Made by a program: the position numbers and the translations under genes. The notes under the pieces were generated by a model. The model did no database searches. It had not been told where the DNA came from and saw only the letters and a program-made list of their open reading frames with translations. Shown here piece by piece: positions 1 through 8,540 of a stretch of 64,000 bases of DNA; positions within the stretch are counted from its first letter, which is position 1; each line of letters opens with the position of its first letter. The stretch is from JAJFJD01 sp965228425 (GTDB lineage: Bacteria; Pseudomonadota; Alphaproteobacteria; UBA8366), in NCBI GenBank assembly GCA_965228425.1, contig OZ245815.1, forward strand, positions 4,650,001 to 4,714,000, written 5' to 3'.

Positions 1-510
1 CTGGTGCTCTGTGATTCGTACAACATTCCAATCGTCTTCCTGCAGGACCAGCCGGGCTTCCTGATCGGCCCGGACGCCGAGAAACAGGGCATCATCGGCA
101 AGATCATCAACTGGATGAACGCGATGCTGCAGACCACGGTGCCGAAGGTCACGATCATCATGCGCAAGAGTTACGGCCGCGGCTTCATCAACATGGGGGC
201 CGCGAACACGGTCGAAGAGATTGCCGCCTGGTGGAGCGCGGAGGTCAGTTTCATGGACCCGCGCTCGGCGGTCGCCGTGGTGCACGGTATCGAGGAAGAA
301 GACGATCCCGAACGCTACCAGGAACTCCTGAAGGAAATGGCGCGCGACGGCGGCGCCTACGATCTCGCCGCGGTGTATGGCGTCAAGGAAGTCCTGGATC
401 CGCGGGAGACGCGGGCCTATCTCATCGACATGCTGGACATCCACCGGTCCCGTCTCAGCAACGGGATCGGCGAGCACAAGCTGGAGGCATGGCCCACCAG
501 TTACGTGTAG
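1..510 (+). CDS. Acyl-CoA carboxylase carboxyltransferase subunit, 3' part (5' end outside window)
   Basis: The reading frame is open from base 1 and has no start in the window, so this is the C-terminal ~169 residues of a longer protein. It matches the C-terminal half of biotin-dependent carboxyltransferases (acetyl/propionyl-CoA carboxylase beta type). The sequence shows a DQPGF segment near residue 18, followed by GPDAEKQGIIGK and the RKSYGRGF motif, which belong to the acyl-CoA or biotin binding crotonase-like fold of this family. Such subunits move CO2 from carboxybiotin to an acyl-CoA in the cytoplasm. The exact acyl-CoA cannot be told from this fragment. The next gene, a cupin, starts 40 bp downstream on the same strand. 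Confidence 0.8.
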   Translation: MVLCDSYNIPIVFLQDQPGFLIGPDAEKQGIIGKIINWMNAMLQTTVPKVTIIMRKSYGRGFINMGAANTVEEIAAWWSAEVSFMDPRSAVAVVHGIEEEDDPERYQELLKEMARDGGAYDLAAVYGVKEVLDPRETRAYLIDMLDIHRSRLSNGIGEHKLEAWPTSYV

Positions 511-550
511 AGTGCCCCCGCGCCAATAACCTCATTGCGGAATTCCGGGC

Positions 551-910
551 ATGACACAGCATGCGATCGCCAATCTCCTCGCGGACCTGCCCGACCATCT
601 CTCCGAGGAACGGTTCGAAACGCTCGTCCAATCCGGCAACACCAAGCTCGAACGGATCATATCGACCGGACACAGCACCGACCCCGGCGACTGGTACGAT
701 CAGGCGCAGGCCGAGTGGGTAATGGTGGTCAAGGGCCGCGCCGGGCTTCGGTTCGAGGACGAGCCGGACACACGCATTCTTGAACCCGGCGACCATCTAT
801 TGATCCCGCCGCATGCCCGCCATCGCGTAGAATGGACCAGCGCGGACGAGCCGACCGTTTGGCTCGCCCTTCATCTCCCCGGGAAAACCACGGAGCCATC
901 GACCGAATGA
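551..910 (+). CDS. Cupin-domain protein
   Basis: A 119-residue single-domain protein. Residues ~60-110 carry the cupin signature: an acidic strand followed by G-D-H-L-L-I-P-P and then H-A-R-H-R-V-E-W, which supply the small beta-barrel and candidate metal-binding histidines. This resembles short cupins often annotated as phosphoribosylaminoimidazole-carboxylase-like or cupin_2 proteins of unknown substrate. Its stop codon overlaps the ATG of the following solute-binding protein (ATGA at 907-910), so the two are probably translated together. No specific reaction can be assigned. Confidence 0.75.
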   Translation: MTQHAIANLLADLPDHLSEERFETLVQSGNTKLERIISTGHSTDPGDWYDQAQAEWVMVVKGRAGLRFEDEPDTRILEPGDHLLIPPHARHRVEWTSADEPTVWLALHLPGKTTEPSTE

Positions 911-2589
911 CCGCCGCGACCCGATCTCTACGCCGACTCGCCGGAGCGGCCCTGTGTATTGTCGCCGCCGGCGGGCTGTCGATCGCCCCCGTTCAAGCGC
1001 GCAATGAGCTCGTTATCGGCATCAGCCAATTTCCCGACAACTTCAATCCCAAGATCAACTCGATGGCGGCCAAGTCGTACATCCTGGCCCTGGCCCGCCG
1101 GCCGGTCACGACCTTCGACGCGGACTGGAACCTGATCTGCATGCTGTGCACCGAACTGCCGAGCAAGGAGAAGGGTACCGCACGTTTTGAGAAGACCAAG
1201 GACGGCAAGGACGGCGTCGCCGTAACCTACACGCTGCGCCCGGACGCGCGCTGGGGTGACGGCACGCCGATCACCACCAAGGACGTGGTCTTGAGTTGGC
1301 AGATCGGCAAGCATCCGATGAGCGGCGTCAGCAACGCCGAGTTCTATCGCCGGATCGACCGCATCGACGTGAAGGACGACCACACCTTCACGCTGCACAA
1401 GAACAAGCGGACCTGCACCTACGCCAACGCCAACGACTTCCACATCGTCCCCGCGCATCTGGAAAAACCGAAGTTCAAGAATCCCAGCACCTACAACCGG
1501 CGCAGCGCCTACGAATCGGATACGACCAATCCGGGGCTCTGGTTCGGCCCCTACCGGGTCGCCAAGGTCGAGGCGGGCTCGCATGTGGTGCTGGAGCGCA
1601 ACCCCACCTGGTGGGGCCGCAAACCGGCCTTCGACCGGGTCGTCGTCAAGGCGATCGAAAACACCTCGGCCATGACCGCCAACCTGCTCGCCGGGGGCAT
1701 CGACTATATCGCCGGTGAAGTCGGCATGACGCTGGACCAGGCCATGGCGTTGGAAGACCGCCACGGCGACCGGTTCAACTTCGTCTTCAAGCCGAGCCTC
1801 GTCTACGAACATATCGACGTGAACCTGGACAATCCCGTCCTGGCCGACCGCCGCGTCCGGCAGGCCTTGCTCTATGCCATCGACCGCAAGGCGATCAGCA
1901 CGCAACTGTTCGACGGCTACCAGCCGGTCGCCACCAGTTCGATCAACCCGCTCGACCGCGTCTACAGCGCGGACACGCCGCGCTACCCGCTCGACCGCGA
2001 GAAAGCCTCGGCGCTGCTAGACGACGCCGGGTGGCGGCTGCGCGACGACGGCATCCGCTACAACGACAAGGGCAAGCGGCTGCAGCTCATGATCATGACG
2101 ACGGCCGGCAACAAGACGCGGGAACTCGTCCAACAGGTCCTGCAGAGCAATTGGCGGCAGGTCGGCATCGACATGCGCATCCGGAACGAGCCGGCCCGCG
2201 TCTTCTTCGGCGAAACGGTGCGGCGGCGGAAATTCTCCGGGCTGGCGATGTACGCGTGGCTGTCGTCGCCGCAAAACGTGCCGCGCGGACAACTCCATTC
2301 GGAAGAAATCCCCAGCGCCGAGGGCGGATGGTCGGGACAGAACTACCCGGGCCTGCGCAGCCCGGCCTTCGACGCGGTTCTAGACAGCCTCGAAACCGAG
2401 TGCGACCCGGAAAAGAACATGCGGCTCTGGCACGACCTGCAAAAGCTCTACATGGAGGAACTGCCGGCCTTGCCGCTGTATTTCCGCGCCCAGCCCCACA
2501 TCATGCCGACATGGCTGAAAGGGGTGAACCCGACCGGCCATCAATATCCGGCGAGCCTGTGGATCGAGGAATGGACGGCGAAGAAGTGA
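907..2589 (+). CDS. Family 5 extracellular solute-binding protein (peptide/nickel ABC type), orphan
   Basis: About 560 residues. I start it at ATG 907, inside the cupin stop, because this gives a normal signal peptide: RSLRR, then a hydrophobic stretch ending in PVQA. The mature protein has the features of SBP_bac_5 proteins that deliver oligopeptides or similar ligands to ABC permeases in the periplasm: an early YTLRPDARWGDG motif, a KDVVLSW segment and the VRQALLYAIDR motif near the middle. No permease or ATPase gene lies next to it; downstream is an oppositely oriented DUF502 gene. It either serves permeases encoded elsewhere or belongs to a transporter that has lost its partners. The dpp-like operon at 22.7-28.5 kb has its own binding protein. 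Confidence 0.85.
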   Translation: MTAATRSLRRLAGAALCIVAAGGLSIAPVQARNELVIGISQFPDNFNPKINSMAAKSYILALARRPVTTFDADWNLICMLCTELPSKEKGTARFEKTKDGKDGVAVTYTLRPDARWGDGTPITTKDVVLSWQIGKHPMSGVSNAEFYRRIDRIDVKDDHTFTLHKNKRTCTYANANDFHIVPAHLEKPKFKNPSTYNRRSAYESDTTNPGLWFGPYRVAKVEAGSHVVLERNPTWWGRKPAFDRVVVKAIENTSAMTANLLAGGIDYIAGEVGMTLDQAMALEDRHGDRFNFVFKPSLVYEHIDVNLDNPVLADRRVRQALLYAIDRKAISTQLFDGYQPVATSSINPLDRVYSADTPRYPLDREKASALLDDAGWRLRDDGIRYNDKGKRLQLMIMTTAGNKTRELVQQVLQSNWRQVGIDMRIRNEPARVFFGETVRRRKFSGLAMYAWLSSPQNVPRGQLHSEEIPSAEGGWSGQNYPGLRSPAFDAVLDSLETECDPEKNMRLWHDLQKLYMEELPALPLYFRAQPHIMPTWLKGVNPTGHQYPASLWIEEWTAKK

Positions 2590-2608
2590 GGCGGGCGCCG
2601 GCCACGCG

Positions 2609-3286
2609 TCACTCGCGCGGCTCCTCCGTGGCCTTGGTTTGGTATTGCGGGGCCGCCAAGCCCATGGAGACGTAAATCTGCGTCAACGCCTCGACGCCGA
2701 AATCGGCCGGCTCGATCCAATCCTTCGGAACGAAGATCAGGCCGCCGCCGAACGGGATCGGCGCCGTCGGAACCAGAATCCCGCAATAGGATTTGTCCTT
2801 GAGGTGAATGAGTTCGGACGTGGGCATCAGGGCAAGCACGGCGGCGCCCGCGTCACCGCCGAAAAAGCACCATACCGGACTCATCGACTTTAGATCGACT
2901 TCCTCCCGGCGCTCCAACATGGCGATGAAGCTATTGGAGAGGCTATACATGCTGCCGATCAGCGGGACGCGACCGACCGTGTTGTCGAGAAAGGCCTTGA
3001 ACCGTCCGCGCAAGGTCGACATGACGACCAGTCCGACCAGATAGAAGAGCAGCAGCAGAGCGACGACGCCGACGCCGTAAGCGATCGTCTCGTTGCGCAG
3101 GATGGTGACGCCGAGCCGGGAAAGGAACTGCCCGAACACGCTGCCCGGGCCGAGATAGTCCCGGATGAAATCCGCTAGCCAAACGACCACGATCGCGGTT
3201 AGGAGGATCGGAAGAACGGCGAGAAAACCCGCCATTATCCGCTGCGCGAATGACCTTAAGAGTCTGTACATCAAACGACCTTCCAT
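2609..3286 (-). CDS. DUF502 family membrane protein
   Basis: About 225 residues. Two strong transmembrane segments lie near the N-terminus (residues ~18-38, and ~68-92 rich in VALLLLFYLVGLVV). A soluble domain follows with the family's conserved features: N-T-V-G-R-V-P-L-I-G-S-M-Y, then G-I-L-V-P-T-A-P-I-P-F-G-G-G and a V-P-x-D motif. DUF502 proteins are widespread in Proteobacteria and plants (COV-like) and have no settled biochemical role. The start could be the first ATG (3286) or the ATG five codons later (3271). It faces the family 5 binding protein tail to tail with only 19 bp between them. Confidence 0.8.
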   Translation of the reverse strand: MEGRLMYRLLRSFAQRIMAGFLAVLPILLTAIVVVWLADFIRDYLGPGSVFGQFLSRLGVTILRNETIAYGVGVVALLLLFYLVGLVVMSTLRGRFKAFLDNTVGRVPLIGSMYSLSNSFIAMLERREEVDLKSMSPVWCFFGGDAGAAVLALMPTSELIHLKDKSYCGILVPTAPIPFGGGLIFVPKDWIEPADFGVEALTQIYVSMGLAAPQYQTKATEEPRE

Positions 3287-3483
3287 CGAACGGACGCGGG
3301 CGGCGCAATCGCCTTAAAGACGGGCGACCTTACGGCGAAATTCATGGTTGGTCCCGCGAATTCGCACGGCACGTTGTCCCGCCCAAGCCAAGCGTGCCTA
3401 GAAGAGAAACGTCCGACCGGGCACAACAATCCCATAATTCCGAAAATAGGGACCCGGTATCAGAAAAATAAGCGTCCGGGCGG

Positions 3484-4404
3484 TCAAACGGCCCACTTCC
3501 GTGGCTTCGTCAATGTGCCGGTCTTGCGCGCAATATCGAGAAATCGGGCGACCGCGGGGGATGCATCATCTTGCCGCCACGCGACGCCGAATTCGATATG
3601 GCGCGATGCGGGTCGCGTTTTGAGATTGCGGAACACGACCCCCGGCGGCCTGAAATGCCGCAGTGATGCCGCGCCGACCGCGACGCCGATCCCCGCCGCG
3701 ACGAGGCTTACCATCGTGTGAAGATGCTGCACCTCTTCGACAACTTTCGGGGCAAACCCGGCTTCCGCGAAGGCAGAGGATACGTGCGCGTGAAGGCCGG
3801 TCCCCCAACGCGGCGGGATGAAGACGAAGGGCTCGTCCCGCAGGTCGGCGATACCCACAACCTTTCGCGTCGCCAGGCGATGTTCTTCGGGCACGGCGAC
3901 GATCAATGGCTCCTTGTGGAAAATCTGCTGCACCACCCCTTTCGCGGATGCCATCGGCGCAAGGAAGAGCGCCACGTCGATTTCCTTGACCCGCAGCGCC
4001 TCCGGCTGGTCCGGCGTCGTGATTTCGGCAAACCGCAAGCCCACCTCGGGATGCCGGTCCCGGAAGATTCGCAGGATTCGCGGCAAAACATCATAGGTCG
4101 CCGTCGGAAAAAACCCGATCGTGATCCGACCGCTCAATCCTCTCGCGACCGCTTGCGCCACCGCCACGCTGTCGTCCAACTGGGACAGCAGAAGTTCGGC
4201 GCGACCAAGAAAAACCTCGCCGGCGCGAGTCAGCTCGACGCGATGCCGGTCGCGCAAGAACAACGGCGTCCCGATTTCCTCTTCCAGCTTTCGGATGGCC
4301 TCGCTCAACGGCGGTTGCGAGATATGCAGTTGTGCCGCGGCGCGGCGGAAACTGCGTTCTTTCGCAACCGCAATGAACCGCTCGAGTTGGCGAATGTCGG
4401 GCAC
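3484..4404 (-). CDS. LysR-family transcriptional regulator
   Basis: 306 residues, the usual LysR length. The N-terminal winged helix-turn-helix (residues 1-60) has the typical AxxLHISQPPLSEAIRKLEEEIG pattern; a periplasmic-binding-like effector domain follows (residues ~90-295). It is divergent from the first TauD-type dioxygenase gene, with a 161-bp shared control region. This is the classic layout for a LysR activator controlling the adjacent catabolic genes and itself. An inverted repeat GTGATA-N9-TATCAC lies in that region at 4433-4453. The effector is unknown; a substrate or intermediate of the dioxygenase/TRAP block is the natural candidate. Confidence 0.88.
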   Translation of the reverse strand: MPDIRQLERFIAVAKERSFRRAAAQLHISQPPLSEAIRKLEEEIGTPLFLRDRHRVELTRAGEVFLGRAELLLSQLDDSVAVAQAVARGLSGRITIGFFPTATYDVLPRILRIFRDRHPEVGLRFAEITTPDQPEALRVKEIDVALFLAPMASAKGVVQQIFHKEPLIVAVPEEHRLATRKVVGIADLRDEPFVFIPPRWGTGLHAHVSSAFAEAGFAPKVVEEVQHLHTMVSLVAAGIGVAVGAASLRHFRPPGVVFRNLKTRPASRHIEFGVAWRQDDASPAVARFLDIARKTGTLTKPRKWAV

Positions 4405-4432
4405 CGCAGCCTCCTATCTACGCACTTGCTTA

Positions 4433-4485
4433 GTGATAGGGTTTTCATATCACGATAGCAAAGAAAAACGTATTTGCCATATCAC
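4433..4485. promoter_or_regulatory. Candidate LysR operator: GTGATA-N9-TATCAC plus a third half-site
   Basis: In the divergent region between the LysR gene and the first dioxygenase, GTGATA (4433-4438) and TATCAC (4448-4453) form a perfect inverted repeat with a 9-base spacer. A third TATCAC lies at 4480-4485, 32 bp (about three helical turns) from the second. LysR proteins bind a dyad plus a nearby activation site, so this arrangement fits an operator. The assignment is inferred from position and symmetry. Confidence 0.5.
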
Positions 4486-4565
4486 CCGCCGCTCCCTACC
4501 GTGATCGAAAACCGATTACCGGAGCGGCACCAACAGTAACGGCGTGCCAATTGGGAGGACGAACC

Positions 4566-5423
4566 ATGAGCCATGTCGCCAAGCCCGACCAGTCCAAGCG
4601 CTACGACCAAATCGCCGTGCATCCGCAAGCGGGCACCTTGGGGGCGGAGATCGTCGGCGTCGACCTGTCGAAACCGCTGGAGGATGCGGTCTTCGCGGAG
4701 ATCGAACAGGCCTTCCACGAAAATCTGGTCATCGTCCTGCGCAATCAAACGATCGAACCGGGCGACCTGGTCGCCTTCACGGAGCGCTTCGGCGCGGTCG
4801 AACCCCATCCGCTCGGCTCGCGGCGCGGGCTGGAAAGTCAGCCCGAAGTCATGATCCTCGAGAACAAGCCGGGGAAGCTCGGACCGCGTAACGATTTCTG
4901 GCATTCGGATATTTCCTTCGGCGACCAACCACCACTGGGATCGATCCTGTACTCGATCAAGATCACCGAAGGCCGCGGCGACACCATGTTCTGCAACATG
5001 TATGACGCCTACGAGGGTTTGTCCGACGGCCTGCGCACGATGCTGGACGGCATGACAGCCCTGCACTCCGCCGAAAAGCTCGTGCGGGAGGTGCCGAACC
5101 GGCTGTCGGTGGACATCGCGCCGGCGGCGGTCGAGCACCCGGTCGTGCGCACCCATGTCGGCACCGGGCGCAAGGCCCTCTATGTCAATCCGCATTACAC
5201 GCTGAGCTTCAAGGGCTGGACGCCCGAGGAAAGCCAACCGCTGCTCGACATGCTGACCGCCCGGGCCACCCGCCCGGAAAACGTCTATCGGCACAAATGG
5301 CAGGTTGGCGATGTCCTGATGTGGGATAACCGATGCACCATGCACTACGCCGTGCGCGACTACGACGATACGATGCCGCGGCTGATGCATCGCACGACGG
5401 CCGCCGGCGACATTCCCCATTAA
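4566..5423 (+). CDS. TauD/TfdA-family Fe(II)/2-oxoglutarate dioxygenase (copy 1)
   Basis: About 285 residues. I choose ATG 4566 because a GGGAGGA ribosome site lies eight bases before it. The fold signature is visible: an H-x-D iron motif in F-W-H-S-D-I-S near residue 113, and the distal region M-H-R-T-T near the C-terminus, which supplies the arginine that holds 2-oxoglutarate. Family members couple oxidation of a substrate (taurine, aryloxyacetates, carnitine precursors, sulfate esters) to decarboxylation of 2-oxoglutarate. The true substrate is not readable here. A related gene follows 31 bp downstream, suggesting duplication with two substrates or two successive hydroxylations. Confidence 0.88.
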   Translation: MSHVAKPDQSKRYDQIAVHPQAGTLGAEIVGVDLSKPLEDAVFAEIEQAFHENLVIVLRNQTIEPGDLVAFTERFGAVEPHPLGSRRGLESQPEVMILENKPGKLGPRNDFWHSDISFGDQPPLGSILYSIKITEGRGDTMFCNMYDAYEGLSDGLRTMLDGMTALHSAEKLVREVPNRLSVDIAPAAVEHPVVRTHVGTGRKALYVNPHYTLSFKGWTPEESQPLLDMLTARATRPENVYRHKWQVGDVLMWDNRCTMHYAVRDYDDTMPRLMHRTTAAGDIPH

Positions 5424-5454
5424 CGGTGTTCGCAGCGGCGAGGAGGCCTGAAAC

Positions 5455-6321
5455 ATGACGATATCAATTGTCCCGTTGACCGATGCGCTGGGGGCGGAAA
5501 TTCAGGGCATCGATCTGGCTCAACCGCTGGACGACCGGACATTCGCCCGGATCGAGGACGCCTTCCATGCCCACTCGGTCTTGCTGTTTCGCGACCAATC
5601 GCTCTCGCCGGACCAGCAAGTAGCGTTCTCGCGGCGCTTCGGCGATCTCGAAACCCATGTCTTGGATCAATACAACCATCCCGACTTTCCGGAGATCCTG
5701 ATCGTCTCGAATGTCATGGATGGCGACCGCCACGTGGGAATCTACGACGCCGGGAAGTATTGGCACACCGACCTTTCCTACATGGAGGTGCCGAGCCGCG
5801 GCTCGATGCTACACGCAATCGAAGTGCCAGTGGAAAACGGCGAACCGTTGGGCGATACGCTGTTCACCAGCACCACGGCCGCCTATGACGCACTGACAGA
5901 CGACCTGAAAGAGCAGATCGAGTCCCTCGAAGCGGTTTACAGCCTCGGGCATCGGTTCTCCCGCCTCGTCGCGGACGGCGACGCGGACGCGGCGATGACG
6001 GAAGCGCAGCTTGAACGAGCACCGGAGGTGACCCACCGCATCGTGCAGACCCACCCCATCACCGGCCGGCGCGTCCTCTATGTCAACGAGGGTCAGACGG
6101 CCCGGCTGCTCGGCATGTCCGATGGGGAAAGCCGTGCGCTGCTCGACACGCTTTTCGCCCATATCGCGCGGCCGGCCTACACCTATCGTCACAAATGGCG
6201 AAAGGGCGACGTCGTCATGTGGGACAACATCCCGACGCAGCATTTGGCGATTCAGGACTATGCCCTGCCGCAGCGGCGTTACATGCACCGCACGACGCTG
6301 CGGGGCACCGCGCTGGCATAA
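5455..6321 (+). CDS. TauD/TfdA-family Fe(II)/2-oxoglutarate dioxygenase (copy 2)
   Basis: 288 residues, an evident paralogue of the preceding gene. It shares the opening L-T-D-A-L-G-A-E-I-Q-G-I-D pattern, the iron-binding W-H-T-D-L-S and the C-terminal Y-M-H-R-T-T-L-R-G. A GAGGAG-like ribosome site precedes ATG 5455. The two copies differ throughout the middle, so they are old duplicates rather than recent ones. Likely a cytoplasmic oxygenase acting in the same pathway as copy 1, followed by an MmgE/PrpD gene. Confidence 0.88.
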   Translation: MTISIVPLTDALGAEIQGIDLAQPLDDRTFARIEDAFHAHSVLLFRDQSLSPDQQVAFSRRFGDLETHVLDQYNHPDFPEILIVSNVMDGDRHVGIYDAGKYWHTDLSYMEVPSRGSMLHAIEVPVENGEPLGDTLFTSTTAAYDALTDDLKEQIESLEAVYSLGHRFSRLVADGDADAAMTEAQLERAPEVTHRIVQTHPITGRRVLYVNEGQTARLLGMSDGESRALLDTLFAHIARPAYTYRHKWRKGDVVMWDNIPTQHLAIQDYALPQRRYMHRTTLRGTALA

Positions 6322-6338
6322 CGCCACTCCCAAACAGG

Positions 6339-7712
6339 ATGAAAAAGATCGAGGCCATGGAAAGCGCATCGCAAACCCTTGCCCGGCATGTCGTGCGGAC
6401 GACCTATGACGACCTGCCGGCACCCGCCATCGACGCCGCGAAATGGTTCCTGCTGGACACGGTCGGGGTCGCCTGGGCGGGAACCGGAGCACCCGGCGCC
6501 GACGCTTTGCGGCGGACGGTGCTTGCCGACCACGCCGCCGGCGACTGCACGGAACTCGCCTCGGACCATCGGCTACCGCCGACGTCGGCCGCGCTGTTGA
6601 ACGGCATGTATGCGGGCGCGTTGGATTTCGACGGGGTGTATGAAAAGGGATCGGTCCATCCCGACATCGTCACACTGCCCGCCGCCCTCGCCATTGCGGA
6701 ACAACAACATGCCAGCGGACGCGACCTGTTGACGGCACTGACCCTCGGCAACGACATCTCGTGCCGGTCCGGCGGGGCGATGACCGGCAACCGGGGATGG
6801 TTCAATACGGCGACGCATGGCGTGTTCGGCGGCGCGGCGGCGGCCGCGAAGCTCCTGCGGTTGGATGCGGATCAAACCGCGGACGCGCTGGGACTTGCGT
6901 TCAGTCAGGCTGCGGGATCGCAACAGGCGCTCGTCGAAAAAAGCCTCGTCAAGCGCATGCTGTCCGGCATGGCCGCCCGCGCCGCGGTCTTCGCCGCGCT
7001 CGCCGCCCAGCAGGGCGTATCCGCACCGAAAGAAGTGTTCGAAGGGACGTTCGGATTCCATACCCTATACGGCGACGGCGATAGCGGCGCGTTGCTCGAG
7101 CGGCTCGGCGAGCGGTACGAGAATGCCGACACGGTGACCAAGAAATATCCAAGCTGCACCGCCAACCACGTCGCGATCGAGGCGGCGCTTACGTTGCGCG
7201 ACGCGCATGGTCTCACCGCGGACGACATCGACGGGGCAACCGTGACGATCTCACCCTTCATGGACGGCCTGGTCGGCGGCCCGTTCGACCCGGCCGACAA
7301 CCCGCAGGTCGCGGCGCAATTCTCGGTCCAGTATTCGGTCGCCTGCGCGATCGTGCGCGGGCGGCTGGGTATCGCGGAAATCCAGGAAGACATCATTGCC
7401 GACCCGTCGATCAATGCCCTGGCAGAAAAGATATCGGTGCGCGTGAACCAGGACTGGCCCGGTAAGTTCGCGCCCTGCGACCTGCAGATCCGCACGGCCG
7501 ACGGGCGGGACCTGAACCATCACGCGGCGCACACGCCGGGAAGCCCGGAGAATCCCATGAGCCTGGGCGACCTGAAGGATAAGTTCCGCGACTGCACGGC
7601 ATCGGGCATCCGTCCGTTGTCGGATGCGCAATGCGACCGTGCAATCGAGACGATCCTGAATATCGAAGGCGCCGCCGATATCAGCGGCGTCTTCGCATTC
7701 CAGCAGCTTTAG
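6339..7712 (+). CDS. MmgE/PrpD-family protein
   Basis: About 457 residues, the family's usual length. The N-terminal part has the conserved D-T-V-G-V-A-W-A-G pattern and the hallmark GALDFDG motif near residue 95. The C-terminal domain carries K-K-Y-P-S-C-T-A-N-H near residue 267. Characterised members include 2-methylcitrate dehydratase (PrpD), cis-aconitate decarboxylase and iminodisuccinate epimerase, so a dehydration, decarboxylation or epimerisation of a polycarboxylate is likely. Two starts compete, ATG 6339 and ATG 6357; I give the upstream one. It ends convergently against the aldolase gene. Confidence 0.85.
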   Translation: MKKIEAMESASQTLARHVVRTTYDDLPAPAIDAAKWFLLDTVGVAWAGTGAPGADALRRTVLADHAAGDCTELASDHRLPPTSAALLNGMYAGALDFDGVYEKGSVHPDIVTLPAALAIAEQQHASGRDLLTALTLGNDISCRSGGAMTGNRGWFNTATHGVFGGAAAAAKLLRLDADQTADALGLAFSQAAGSQQALVEKSLVKRMLSGMAARAAVFAALAAQQGVSAPKEVFEGTFGFHTLYGDGDSGALLERLGERYENADTVTKKYPSCTANHVAIEAALTLRDAHGLTADDIDGATVTISPFMDGLVGGPFDPADNPQVAAQFSVQYSVACAIVRGRLGIAEIQEDIIADPSINALAEKISVRVNQDWPGKFAPCDLQIRTADGRDLNHHAAHTPGSPENPMSLGDLKDKFRDCTASGIRPLSDAQCDRAIETILNIEGAADISGVFAFQQL

Positions 7713-7736
7713 ACGACATCAGCCCGCGCCGAAGCG

Positions 7737-8492
7737 TCACCGCATCTTGGCGACCATCTCCGCAGCGGCGACCCCAAGGATGCGGTAGTCGACCGACAGC
7801 GTCACCAGATCGAAGCCCGACTTCAGCATCTTCTTGGCGTATTCGGACGAGGCGCAATGGATGCCCGCATTCACGCCATGCTTCTTGGCTTGGCGCAGGA
7901 TGCGCTTGATCTCTTTCACGACGACCGGATCGGTTTGGTCCAGCTTCGGAATCTTGCCGAGCGCCAAACCCAGGTCCGACGGTCCGACATAGACGGCGTC
8001 CAGCCCCGGTACCGACAGGATGTCGTCGAGATTGGCGAGGCCGTCTTCGGTCTCGATCATGCCGATCGCCAGGACGGTCGCGTTCGCCTTCGCCGCGTAA
8101 TCGTCGCCGCCGTACATCGAGGCGCGCGCCGGTCCGAAACTGCGCTGTCCCTTCGGCGGATACCGGCAGGCAGCGACCAGACGCTCCGCGTCTTCCTTGT
8201 TGTTGATCATCGGGCAGATAATGCCGTAGCAGCCAGCGTCCAGCATCTTCATGATGATGCCTTCTTCCAGCCAGGGCACGCGCGCCATCGGCGTCGCCTT
8301 GGTCGTACTGATCGCCTGGAGCATGGGGACCGCGGTGTCGTAGTGGACGATGCCGTGCTGCAGATCGACGGTAACCGAATCGAATCCCTGATGGGCCATC
8401 ACCTCGGCCGCGAAACTGCTGGGAATCGAGCACCAGCCGTTGACGACCCCTTTCTTGCCCCGCCACATCCGGCGGACATTGTTTGCACGCAT
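7737..8492 (-). CDS. HpcH/HpaI-family aldolase (class II, pyruvate-type)
   Basis: 251 residues. The family features are D-L-Q-H-G near residue 43 (the H acts as base), the M-I-E-T-E-D-G metal-site glutamate near residue 144, and the Y-V-G-P-S-D-L-G-L-A-L-G motif near residue 170. These divalent-metal aldolases cleave 4-hydroxy-2-oxo acids to pyruvate (or glyoxylate-type acceptors) and an aldehyde in the cytoplasm. The gene is transcribed with the upstream D-2-hydroxyacid dehydrogenase gene on the minus strand, 48 bp apart. In the cluster it could cleave the product made by the dioxygenases and the MmgE/PrpD enzyme. Confidence 0.88.
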   Translation of the reverse strand: MRANNVRRMWRGKKGVVNGWCSIPSSFAAEVMAHQGFDSVTVDLQHGIVHYDTAVPMLQAISTTKATPMARVPWLEEGIIMKMLDAGCYGIICPMINNKEDAERLVAACRYPPKGQRSFGPARASMYGGDDYAAKANATVLAIGMIETEDGLANLDDILSVPGLDAVYVGPSDLGLALGKIPKLDQTDPVVVKEIKRILRQAKKHGVNAGIHCASSEYAKKMLKSGFDLVTLSVDYRILGVAAAEMVAKMR

Positions 8493-8540
8493 GAATTCCT
8501 CCCTGAAACTGATTAAGTGTTGTTCTCCGAATCCCGGTCG

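Noticed and set aside
928..1905. Minus-strand open frame of 325 codons opposite the family 5 binding protein
   Set aside because: Typical high-GC antisense open frame without motifs.
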